Of a stretch of DNA of 64,000 nucleotides, positions 1 to 7,148 are shown one piece after another. Below the pieces are notes generated by a model. That model was not told where the DNA came from. It searched no databases and saw only the letters and a program-made list of their open reading frames with translations. A program made the position numbers and the translations under genes. The stretch's first letter is position 1, and the number at the start of each line of letters is the position of its first letter. This DNA is from Hydrogenophaga pseudoflava NBRC 102511 (GTDB lineage: Bacteria; Pseudomonadota; Gammaproteobacteria; Burkholderiales; Burkholderiaceae_C), in assembly GCF_001592285.1 (NCBI RefSeq), contig NZ_BCWQ01000015.1, positions 1 through 64,000 of the forward strand, written 5' to 3'.

Positions 1-44
1 CCTACACCACCTGCCTGGCCGACGTGCCCGTGGCGAGGGCATGA
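1..44 (+). CDS. 3' end of an unidentified gene cut by the window start
   Basis: A reading frame open from position 3 runs to a TGA at 42-44 and ends in Tyr-Thr-Thr-Cys-Leu-Ala-Asp-Val-Pro-Val-Ala-Arg-Ala. The stop overlaps the ATG of the next gene at 41 (ATGA), a typical sign of translational coupling. Only 13 codons are visible, so no family can be assigned. It could be a chance open frame. Confidence 0.3.
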   Translation, partial: YTTCLADVPVARA

Positions 45-253
45 GCATGGAATCGATCCACCCCACTTTGCTGCGCGTGCCCGACTTGAGCGGCGTGGTC
101 CGTCTGCAGGAAGTCCCACTGGAAGGAACGCCAGCCGACTACCTGGTGCAGCAGCACCATGGTTGGTGGATGGTCACCCGGTTGACGGATGGCGAGACGG
201 TCTACGCAGGAGCCGGACCGGTCGAGGTGCTGCGCTCGCGTGCGCCCTTCTGA
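41..253 (+). CDS. small hypothetical protein (70 aa)
   Basis: A 70-residue soluble protein with no signal peptide or membrane segment. The ATG at 41 overlaps the stop of the preceding frame by ATGA; a second ATG at 47 is an alternative start. The middle is rich in aromatic residues (His-His-Gly-Trp-Trp-Met-Val-Thr-Arg-Leu), followed by an Asp-Gly-Glu-Thr turn, which suggests a small beta-rich fold. I do not recognise the family. The position next to mobile-element debris suggests an accessory gene, perhaps part of an integrated element that extends left of the window. Confidence 0.45.
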   Translation: MSMESIHPTLLRVPDLSGVVRLQEVPLEGTPADYLVQQHHGWWMVTRLTDGETVYAGAGPVEVLRSRAPF

Positions 254-722
254 GCTGGAACAGCTGTCGCATTTGACGCGCTGCCGTCGTCACTCATAGC
301 GCGCATCCGTGTCAATGCTCCTGGTCCAAGGACCACCCGCACGTCCTGCGCCACAAATCCGGATTGCGGTGCTTGAACGGTGCGATCAAAGTCCTTCCGC
401 ACAAGCCCGGAGCCCGGGCTGAATCCATGAGGCCGCACCCGTGAGGGTTTGATTCCGCTGAAATGACGCCATCTGTCTGATTGCTTTCTCAGTATTGAAG
501 TCGTTCGCGATTGAGGCGGCCTTGGAGATACGAGGCCGATTCGGAGAATCCATTGCTCGCTCGGGTGGCACCGGGGAGCTTGGCGTCGCTGGCGAGTGCA
601 CACAGCAGCCACAGTGAGTAACGTCGGTGTACTCCGTGCGTGTGGCAGGCGCTCCGCAGGCCATAGCAAAAACACCGAATCTTGAATTCAGCGGCGCGCT
701 TTGGGCACAGAGCGTCAGAACA
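254..722. other. about 470 bp without a supported gene
   Basis: Several overlapping open frames exist on both strands, but none has a ribosome binding site, a recognisable domain or consistent coding bias. I see no tRNA, clear hairpin terminator or long repeat. It probably represents decayed island DNA. Confidence 0.4.
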
Positions 723-989
723 TCACTTCCTCGACATGCGGGCCTCTGTCTTGTAGCGCTTGAGCGTGGTCTGCAAAAGCTCCGGCAGCTCCGCCCCCAG
801 TCCCCCAGCCAGCTTGAACAGAACGGTCAACGTCGGTTGGTTCTGGGCCAACTCCAGCTTGGCGACAAACGTTCGGTTTACGTCGCTGCGATATGCCAGT
901 TCCTCTTGCGAAATCCCAAGGTCACTGCGACGAGCCTTAAGCTCTGCTGCAAAAGCCTTCATTAGTTCCAAGTTCTGAGTGCTTTTCAT
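723..989 (-). CDS. XRE-family helix-turn-helix transcriptional regulator (88 aa)
   Basis: A compact DNA-binding protein made almost wholly of a Cro/C1-type helix-turn-helix. Residues about 10-65 hold the pattern Leu-Lys-Ala-Arg-Arg-Ser-Asp-Leu-Gly-Ile-Ser-Gln-Glu-Glu-Leu-Ala, then Asn-Arg-Thr-Phe-Val-Ala-Lys-Leu-Glu as the recognition helix. I chose the ATG at 989 because a purine-rich AGAGAG lies about 9 nt upstream; a GTG at 1016 would add 9 residues. No toxin gene is adjacent, so it may be an orphan antitoxin or an element regulator. A perfect inverted repeat over its start codon (988-1008) suggests it represses itself. The divergent gene starts about 155 bp away. Confidence 0.75.
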   Translation of the reverse strand: MKSTQNLELMKAFAAELKARRSDLGISQEELAYRSDVNRTFVAKLELAQNQPTLTVLFKLAGGLGAELPELLQTTLKRYKTEARMSRK

Positions 990-1008
990 CCAGAGAATCT
1001 CTCTGGAT
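988..1008. promoter_or_regulatory. perfect 9-bp inverted repeat over the start of the XRE gene
   Basis: Left arm ATCCAGAGA (988-996), spacer ATC, right arm TCTCTGGAT (1000-1008). The left arm covers the XRE start codon and the rest covers its ribosome binding region. It fits a homodimeric HTH operator for autorepression. As RNA it would also form a hairpin that hides the start codon. Binding is inferred. Confidence 0.5.
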
Positions 1009-1144
1009 AGAACCACTTATGCACCCGCTTATATGGTACAAAACAGCAACATCGCAAATGTCGGCAATCAACATTCGCCTTGCTCGCGACAGCGAATCGA
1101 AAGCAATGCGGGTGGCCAGCAACCACCTTCTTGACCAACGCACC

Positions 1145-1504
1145 ATGTTCTCTGAAAAGACTTCCTTGACCATAATCATCGCAATCATCTTGGTCCTCGT
1201 GATCGCGGCTAGATCAGGCATCGACAGCAACAAAACGGAGAAGAAGCACGTCGTTCCCCAACCGCTTCAGTGGTCTGTCGTCAATGTGAACAGTTCTGAC
1301 TGCTTCTCGACAGGGACGCCTGACGAGTGGGTTCGCGAACTCGACGAGCCCGGTGCCCGAGCAGTCAAAACCGTGCGAGATGACGGCTCTGTATGGATCA
1401 CAAAGGACTTGGGTGGAGGCAACACCAGCCGGTGGGAGCTCTTTCCAACACGACTGGCTTGCCTGAACTCAATTTCCAACTACACATACGTCATTCGCCA
1501 TTGA
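1145..1504 (+). CDS. hypothetical single-pass membrane protein, possibly truncated (119 aa)
   Basis: From the ATG at 1145 the product has a short N-terminus, one hydrophobic segment at residues 7-22 (rich in Ile, Leu and Val) and a C-terminal domain of about 95 residues with two cysteines. It looks like a signal-anchored protein whose main domain is in the periplasm. The frame is open upstream to 1019, but the upstream residues do not look coding. The stop at 1502-1504 sits directly against the broken end of an IS3 transposase remnant, so the native C-terminus may have been lost or replaced. I do not recognise the family. Confidence 0.4.
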   Translation: MFSEKTSLTIIIAIILVLVIAARSGIDSNKTEKKHVVPQPLQWSVVNVNSSDCFSTGTPDEWVRELDEPGARAVKTVRDDGSVWITKDLGGGNTSRWELFPTRLACLNSISNYTYVIRH

Positions 1505-1507
1505 GAA

Positions 1508-2145
1508 CTCCAGGCGCAGGCGCCCATTGAAACTCTCCACATTCGCGTTGTCGGTCGGCTTGCCCGGGCGGCTGAAGTCGAGCTCGACACCCCGCTCGTA
1601 AGCCCACTTGTCCATCACCTTGGAGATGAACTCGCATCCGTTGTCTGACTTGATGGTACGCGGCACGCCGCGCTCGTAGGTGATGGCCGTGAGCACGCGC
1701 ACGACGTCCTCGCATCTGAGGCTTTGCCCTACATCGATGACCAAGCACTCGCGCGTGAACAGATCGACCACCGTCAGCATGCGCAACTTGCGCCCATCGA
1801 ACAGCGCATCAGCGACGAAGTCCATGCTCCATATTTCATTGATGGCATGCGGAAGCTGTTTGGGCTGCCTGCGCTGTGCAGCCTTGTTGCGCCTGGGGCG
1901 CTTCAGTCGCAGTGACAGGCCTTCCTCGCGGTACAGGCGATAAACCCGCTTGACGTTGTATACATGGCCCCTCCGACGCAGCATCACGTGAACCCGGCGG
2001 TAGCCATAGTGCACGCGCGTGTCGGTGACGACTTGTCGACTTCGCGTGGACAGACACCGGCTCAGTGCCAAGGCTGCCGGACAACGCCGGCCGATAGCTG
2101 AGAACGCTTTGGATCGTCGAGTGGTCGCATGCGCCCTCGCTCGGT
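1508..2145 (-). pseudogene. IS3-family (IS407-like) transposase OrfB remnant, frameshifted and truncated
   Basis: The frame ending at 1469 keeps the integrase core of an IS3-type transposase: the Tyr-Gly-Tyr-Arg-Arg-Val-His-Val motif, Trp-Ser-Met-Asp-Phe-Val-Ala-Asp (first catalytic Asp), Lys-Ser-Asp-Asn-Gly-Cys-Glu-Phe (second Asp) and Asn-Val-Glu-Ser-Phe-Asn-Gly-Arg (catalytic Glu). Similarity breaks off just after this at about 1508, and the last residues are unrelated. The 5' part continues in another frame (about 2072-2145), so there is a frameshift, and no OrfA is visible. The element is inactive. Family assignment is confident, subgroup less so. Confidence 0.8.
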
Positions 2146-2695
2146 GAATGCCGGGTGTGGTGCCTCACCAAAGCATCTTCTTCAAACTTAAAGCGCGTCC
2201 CCTGCTTCCAGCGGATGCTCGCCGGTGCACCGGCAAGTTTGCAGCGTGTGCAGTCAGTCGAACCAAACGTCCAGATTCACGCTGTCCGTCATCAAACCGA
2301 CGTTCGCCACGGCGACGGGCGCCCCGCTCAGCGTCACCGTACAGTCAGATGTCGACTGTTCGTGTTGCCAAGCAGCGGTGTCGCGGCGTGAACGACCGTT
2401 CCCCACCGCCGAAGCAGAGTCGCGCCCACCCACTGCCGCCGGTCAGGTGCACGCGGTCAGCGATCCCGCAACCAAATCGCGACTTACGCTGGCACCAGGC
2501 CCGCCGTCAGGCTGGCGGGCTACCAAGCCAACCACACTCAGGCTACGCAAGATGCGGCTAAGCGCAGGCTGCTGGGAAACGTCGCGTTGGCACCCCAATG
2601 CAAGCACCCCCTTCAGCCGAGAGGCACCACAGCGTAAGTTGGCACACGACACTGATAGTCTTGCCCGACTGCCGCGAGATTGGGAAGCCTCAGGA
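2146..2695. other. about 550 bp without a supported gene
   Basis: Open frames are present on both strands, but their composition is irregular, none has a recognisable domain and none is preceded by a convincing ribosome binding site. It lies between the IS3 remnant and the helicase stop and is probably scrambled sequence from past insertions. Confidence 0.4.
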
Positions 2696-5293
2696 CTACA
2701 TGGGCTTCAACAAGTCGCTGGCCACGCGCTTTGAGAGCCATTTGGTCAGACCAGGAGCGTCCAAGCGCGCTTCTTCCAAGGCTTCTGCAGCCGTGGCACG
2801 CCAGGCGAGATCGCCCGGCTCAGTGAACGTGCGGCGCAGTTCGCGGATGGCCACGAGCGCAGCCTCGGCCCAGGTTCGGAACTCGTCCAGCGGCCAGTAG
2901 CTGACCTTCCCCAGCGACGGCATGGCTCCCAAGGCGGCCACCCTCGCGGGCGTCACTAGGACCGACACAATGGTGGCCGACTCGGTGCCCAGCACCTTGG
3001 CCCGAATCCATTCCGGATGCGATGCCGCTTGCCGAGCCTTGGTGGCATCCAGGACAACGTCCTCCTTCGCGCCCGCGTGATCCTCGAAGACGATCACTTT
3101 GTCGCCGATCCGCCACCAGGGGTCCGGCGATGCATCGGACTCCTCCTTGCCGGCCGAGTAGCCAAGATGCTCACCTAGCTTCACTTGCGCCTGCTCGAAG
3201 GTCTTTGCCAGGGCTAGGCCGTTGCGGATCTCGCTCTCACGCGTGGCGAAATCACGGTTGTGCAGCGTACCGAGACCCGCCAGGTACACCTCCAGCCGCT
3301 CGACCTGCAGCATCAGGTCGGCATCAGCAACTGCGGCAGCATCGCCGGAGCCGAATGCGTCGCCACGCGCCAATGCCACTAGCCAGGGGATGCCCTGCGC
3401 TGATTCTTTGGCCTTGCCGTAGGCTTGGCGCGCTTTGGCTTCGAATCCGGGTACACCTTGAGCCGATGCGCGCTCCGCCGCGGCACCGGCCAGGTAGAAC
3501 CACAGGGCGCGGTAGCCTCGAAGCCCAGTCCCATTGAGACCGGCAAGCACGTCCCGCGCCGCGTCATGCGCGCGAACGTAATCCTCGTTCCAGATAGCGG
3601 TTTGCCATTCAATTTCGTTGGCGACGGACGCCGCAAGCTCGTCCATGGCGGGGAAGCCTTCCTGGATCTTCGTGCTGCGCAGATCCAGGATGGTGTCATT
3701 GGCGTCTTGCCACTCGTCGTCGTGCTCGAGGAAGATCTTGAAGTTGTCGACAATGTCCTTGGCTTTGGTGTCGGTGGACTGCAAGACGCCGAACTCAATC
3801 TCCGCCTGCAACTCGGGGTGGAAGTGGGCCCGGCGCTTGCGGTCGGTCAGATAAGCCGGCAAATCTTGGCCCGTCACCACCACCGCAGAGTAATCATTGA
3901 GGCCGCGCGTGCATCGCCCCATCGCCTGCATGACACGGGTCTGGACGCGCTCGTTAAAGAGCAGGTTGGCGCCCATCCGCGTCATCAGAAAGCGTTCCTG
4001 CAGGTTGGTGGCCTTGGGCAGCCCCTCGACGAAGAGCAGCCGGCAGTCGTTGCCCGGGAAGTCTATGCCATCGTAGCGATTGGCGATAACGGCAACGGCC
4101 TTCTTCTCGGCCACGAAGGGGGCCTTGGTCTTCTCCAAGTCGTCTGCATTGAAAACGGGGAATTCCAGGTTCTCTTCGACGTCGTCCTTGATCACCTCGG
4201 CGCTGTCAATCCGCGGCGTGAGCACCAGGCTGCGACCGGCCGCCCGCATCAGGGAATGGCGCAGGGCCAGCGTATCGTCCTCATTCAATGACTTCTCGGG
4301 GAAGACGAAGAAGCGGCGGCCGATGCCCTGGACGTCCCAGCCATCAGGAATCGGCAAGCGGAGGATCTTGGGCCGACCCGTTAGGCGCTCGAGGTCGCCC
4401 CCGGCTCCAAGCGTTGCCGACATGAAGATGCGCTGCGTCGCGCCCGCGAACGGCGCGTGCGACCAGGTCGGCGGGATCAACGGACGGATCATGATCTCGG
4501 TCGCCGACATGTAGAGCTGGCAGGCGTGAAGATGCCCTGCCAGGCTCTTCCAGGGGTGGCGTTCGCGCAAGCCCTCGATATGGCCGCTGATTGCGGTTTT
4601 CAGCTCGTCGGCCAGTTCCGCAAGGACATAGGCGGGCAGCATGTCCACCCAGGACGCGTCATCGACGTCGCGCGTGATGCCCATGACTCGTGAGTACGTG
4701 GTGCCCGAGACGGCCTGCTTGAGTACGCTGGCCACGGCGGCATGCAGCGCCACAACCGCGGAATTCTTGTCCAGCCGGGACATCGACAAGGTCCACTGCG
4801 AGGCGATGTAGTTCTCGGCCGCATGCGCATCGTCGACGATGACAATGTCCGGATCCTCGAAGAAAGGGTTGGTGTTGAACAGGCTGCTGTAGGTCGTGAC
4901 GGCGACGCGGTCACCGTCCGTGTACGCAGCCTTGGCGGAAGGCAGGTACTCCTTGATCCTGCCGGAGAAGGGCTGGACGGACAGACCGTACTTGGTCGTG
5001 GCCTCCTCGGCCACCTGGTTCACCAATTGGACCGTCGGGCACAGGTAGACGACCTTCTCGCCGTACTTGCGACGGCGCCACTCGGCAAGCAGCAGTCCCA
5101 CTAGGGTCTTGCCGCTGCCAGTTGGCAACTGCAGCGCCACGTCCTTGGCTTTCAGGGCCTGGACAGCGTAGTTGCGCAGCATCTGCCCCTGGTGATCGAA
5201 CAGGCTTGGGTGGCGCCGCTTGGGCAGATCGAGGAAAAGCCGATCCGGGCTATCCGGCACGGTGACAGCGGCCGTGGGTTTTTTGAATGCCAT
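2696..5293 (-). CDS. DEAD/DEAH-box (DinG/XPD-like) superfamily 2 helicase (865 aa)
   Basis: ATP-dependent helicase or translocase. Visible motifs: Walker A Pro-Thr-Gly-Ser-Gly-Lys-Thr (57-63), motif Ia around Cys-Pro-Thr (85-87), Walker B Asp-Asp-Ala-His (154-157), motif III Met-Ser-Ala-Thr (291-294), motif V-like Asp-Gly-Ile-Asp-Phe-Pro-Gly (408-414) and motif VI Gln-Ala-Met-Gly-Arg-Cys-Thr-Arg-Gly (456-464). The Ile-Asp-Phe-Pro-Gly and motif VI patterns match the DinG/XPD branch, but the four cysteines of the XPD/DinG iron-sulphur domain are absent. Residues about 480-865 are a long alpha-helical region plus a terminal domain I do not recognise. The ATG at 5293 follows GGGAG. It is the last gene of a three-gene operon behind the XRE-ImmA/IrrE protein. 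A defence role is inferred from context. Confidence 0.8.
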   Translation of the reverse strand: MAFKKPTAAVTVPDSPDRLFLDLPKRRHPSLFDHQGQMLRNYAVQALKAKDVALQLPTGSGKTLVGLLLAEWRRRKYGEKVVYLCPTVQLVNQVAEEATTKYGLSVQPFSGRIKEYLPSAKAAYTDGDRVAVTTYSSLFNTNPFFEDPDIVIVDDAHAAENYIASQWTLSMSRLDKNSAVVALHAAVASVLKQAVSGTTYSRVMGITRDVDDASWVDMLPAYVLAELADELKTAISGHIEGLRERHPWKSLAGHLHACQLYMSATEIMIRPLIPPTWSHAPFAGATQRIFMSATLGAGGDLERLTGRPKILRLPIPDGWDVQGIGRRFFVFPEKSLNEDDTLALRHSLMRAAGRSLVLTPRIDSAEVIKDDVEENLEFPVFNADDLEKTKAPFVAEKKAVAVIANRYDGIDFPGNDCRLLFVEGLPKATNLQERFLMTRMGANLLFNERVQTRVMQAMGRCTRGLNDYSAVVVTGQDLPAYLTDRKRRAHFHPELQAEIEFGVLQSTDTKAKDIVDNFKIFLEHDDEWQDANDTILDLRSTKIQEGFPAMDELAASVANEIEWQTAIWNEDYVRAHDAARDVLAGLNGTGLRGYRALWFYLAGAAAERASAQGVPGFEAKARQAYGKAKESAQGIPWLVALARGDAFGSGDAAAVADADLMLQVERLEVYLAGLGTLHNRDFATRESEIRNGLALAKTFEQAQVKLGEHLGYSAGKEESDASPDPWWRIGDKVIVFEDHAGAKEDVVLDATKARQAASHPEWIRAKVLGTESATIVSVLVTPARVAALGAMPSLGKVSYWPLDEFRTWAEAALVAIRELRRTFTEPGDLAWRATAAEALEEARLDAPGLTKWLSKRVASDLLKPM

Positions 5294-5317
5294 CTTCTGT
5301 TTCTCCCTACATCAAAC

Positions 5318-5339
5318 GCCAGCCGCTTCTGCGGCTGGC
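5318..5339 (-). promoter_or_regulatory. intra-operon hairpin upstream of the helicase
   Basis: GCCAGCCGC (5318-5326), loop TTCT, GCGGCTGGC (5331-5339): a perfect 9-bp GC-rich stem in the 60-bp gap between the XRE-ImmA/IrrE stop and the helicase start. On the minus strand it is followed only by GTTTG, so it is a weak terminator at best. It could act as an attenuator or an RNA processing/stability element lowering helicase expression. Confidence 0.45.
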
Positions 5340-5353
5340 CGCTCTAAGCGCGG

Positions 5354-6430
5354 CTATGACACGATCTTCAGCACGGGCCTCTTGTTGCCCGGCATGGGCG
5401 GCGGCGCTTGGGTGACCAGCTCACCAACCAGCGACTCGATCTCGTCAAGCGGTATGTGCAGCTCGGCCGCGATGCGATCCTTGGTGATGCCATCCTTCCA
5501 GAGCTCGTCGAAGACCATCTTCCACAACACAGACTTCTCACGCTCGAGACCTTGCGGCTCGCTCGTGCGATACCCCAGGTGGCTCATCTGTTTGCACAGG
5601 TCGCGGTAATGCCAATCCGAGATCAGCCCGGCATCGAAAGCTGTACGCGCCAGCGCGGCCACCGAGATACCCCAGCGCTTCTTGGCTGAGACAAGCTGCG
5701 ACAGCGAGTTGATACGGCTCAGATGGCCAATTAGGTCGCCGCGATTGATCAGGAACGCCGACGCGAACATGTCCGCCTCACGCTCCACGTCTCGTCCGCC
5801 GTTCGTCACTCCATGGATGTGCAGCACCAGATGGGCGAGTTCGTGCGCCGCGTCAAAACGACTACGTTCCGCTGACTTGAAGGTGTTAAGGAAGATGTAG
5901 GGCACGTTGCCCCGCCAGCAGGAGAAGGCATCAACATGCTTGTGCTGCTCGGCCAGCGAGAACACCCGGACGCCCTTGGACTCAAGCAGCTTGATCATGT
6001 GCGAGATCGGCTTGGCCCCGATGCCCCAATGGCTGCGCAAGGCCTCGGCGGCCGCGATCGGATCCTCGTCGCGCAGGTCGAGCAACTGCACCGCGGGAAG
6101 CTCGAACCGGTCGGCCACCCAGGCATGCAACTCGAACGCCAACTCCCCTGCCGCCAAGGCCGCGTCGCGTTGGCGCGCCGTCAGCGATGAGAGGCTGCGG
6201 AAACTCACGGCTTCTGTGCCCAGTGCCTCGGTGTCGTTGAGATAGAAGAACTCCGTCGGGTAGTTCAATGCCTGGGCCAATGCACGCATGGTGTCACTGC
6301 CCGGTTCTGGTGTATCGCCTGCCTCTAAGCGCGTCAGCGTCAGGGCGGTCAGACCCGCCTTCTCTGCAAGTTCCTTCTTCGTGAGCTGTCTGCGCTTTCG
6401 AGCAAGCGTGAGTCTGCTCCCGTTAAACAT
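5354..6430 (-). CDS. XRE helix-turn-helix / ImmA-IrrE metallopeptidase fusion (358 aa)
   Basis: Residues 1-62 form a Cro/C1-type DNA-binding domain (Leu-Thr-Lys-Lys-Glu-Leu-Ala-Glu-Lys-Ala-Gly; Leu-Thr-Arg-Leu-Glu-Ala-Gly). Residues about 150-240 are an ImmA/IrrE zinc peptidase: His-Glu-Leu-Ala-His at 196-200, with Glu218 in Arg-Glu-Ala-Asp-Met-Phe-Ala as the likely third ligand. Family members such as ImmA of ICEBs1 and IrrE/PprI of Deinococcus cleave a repressor when damage or invasion is sensed. The gene starts 18 nt after the 213-aa gene and precedes the helicase, so it is the likely regulator of this operon. Both domains look intact. The substrate is unknown; it could cleave the small upstream protein or itself. 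Confidence 0.85.
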   Translation of the reverse strand: MFNGSRLTLARKRRQLTKKELAEKAGLTALTLTRLEAGDTPEPGSDTMRALAQALNYPTEFFYLNDTEALGTEAVSFRSLSSLTARQRDAALAAGELAFELHAWVADRFELPAVQLLDLRDEDPIAAAEALRSHWGIGAKPISHMIKLLESKGVRVFSLAEQHKHVDAFSCWRGNVPYIFLNTFKSAERSRFDAAHELAHLVLHIHGVTNGGRDVEREADMFASAFLINRGDLIGHLSRINSLSQLVSAKKRWGISVAALARTAFDAGLISDWHYRDLCKQMSHLGYRTSEPQGLEREKSVLWKMVFDELWKDGITKDRIAAELHIPLDEIESLVGELVTQAPPPMPGNKRPVLKIVS

Positions 6431-6448
6431 ACGCTGCTTCGTTCATCG

Positions 6449-7090
6449 TCACTTCTTCGCAATTCTGACCTCGTGTTCCAGGGTGCCGCCGCCACCGTCA
6501 GGCTGGCTGATGTGGCCCGGAGTGGGGTCCATGTCTTCGTCCACGACCCAGATGCGCCTGCGGAACCCCTCGAACTGGTTGCCCTCGAAGGCTTCCGGGC
6601 ACGAGACCTCGGCGCGCAACTTCTTGCCATCCGTGCTCACGCACACCGTCCACACCGTCGGCGTGCTTCCGAAGGCGTTTACGGCGTCTGGCGCCTCGCG
6701 ATCGAATAGCTCGGCCTGGCCGTCTTGGATGAGTTTGCGCGCGCCCGCGCCCTTGCCGGAGATGGCTTGGGGTAGCTGCTCCGTGCAGGCGACGTCCACG
6801 TTCTGGAAGCATAGCTGAATCCCCAGCTCGTCATTGACCGTCGATTCCACATTGCCAGCGCGGCTGAGACGCCAGCCCTTGGGCATCAACTCCATGCGGA
6901 TGGCTCGAACGCCCATGATGTAGGCGAGAGTCCCAGGTGTGCTAGAAGGGTCAATCTCCAGAGCTTCGGCTTTGGCAGCCGCCGCTTTGCGGGCGATGGA
7001 CGTGACGATGTCGATCGTCAGTCCGAGGGCGCGCAATTCCTGGCGAACCTGGAAGTCTTCGTTGATAACTACGGGCTTGGGCTGCAGCAT
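6449..7090 (-). CDS. protein of unknown function, first gene of the helicase operon (213 aa)
   Basis: I place the start at the ATG at 7090 because the promoter -10 box lies about 30 nt upstream; an in-frame start at 7174 would sit upstream of that promoter. The product is soluble, with no membrane segment. Residues 1-60 look helical and Ala-rich (Ala-Arg-Lys-Ala-Ala-Ala-Ala-Lys-Ala-Glu-Ala); the rest is mixed, with four or five cysteines, and ends in a Gly-rich loop and a basic tail. I recognise no catalytic motif. As first gene of a unit with an ImmA/IrrE regulator and a helicase it could be a sensor, a cleaved inhibitor or a helicase partner. All three are guesses. Confidence 0.65.
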   Translation of the reverse strand: MLQPKPVVINEDFQVRQELRALGLTIDIVTSIARKAAAAKAEALEIDPSSTPGTLAYIMGVRAIRMELMPKGWRLSRAGNVESTVNDELGIQLCFQNVDVACTEQLPQAISGKGAGARKLIQDGQAELFDREAPDAVNAFGSTPTVWTVCVSTDGKKLRAEVSCPEAFEGNQFEGFRRRIWVVDEDMDPTPGHISQPDGGGGTLEHEVRIAKK

Positions 7091-7100
7091 GGATCGACGA

Positions 7101-7148
7101 TGTTGATTTTCGACGCCTACATTGTAGTCAAATAAAATCAACAAGCAA
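7101..7148 (-). promoter_or_regulatory. promoter embedded in a 43-bp extended dyad, upstream of the helicase operon
   Basis: On the minus strand, -35 TTGCTT (7143-7148) and -10 TACAAT (7121-7126) are 16 bp apart, a good sigma-70 promoter. It lies within a dyad centred on 7122: outer arms TGTTGATTTT (7101-7110) and AAAATCAACA (7134-7143) are perfect 10-bp inverted repeats, and inner arms CTACA (7117-7121) and TGTAG (7123-7127) surround the -10. A regulator bound here would block RNA polymerase. The XRE-ImmA/IrrE protein of the same operon is the obvious candidate (inference). Confidence 0.65.

Noticed and set aside
202..675. Minus-strand frames of 92 and 157 codons
   Set aside because: No family resemblance, no ribosome binding site, and several frames overlap each other with equal claim.
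723..1504. Toxin-antitoxin pair made of the XRE gene and the divergent membrane protein gene
   Set aside because: The genes are divergent and the membrane protein has no toxin-like feature. Classical pairs are co-directional.
2148..2734. Plus-strand frames between the IS3 remnant and the helicase
   Set aside because: Irregular composition, mutually overlapping, no domain. One runs into the helicase gene on the other strand.
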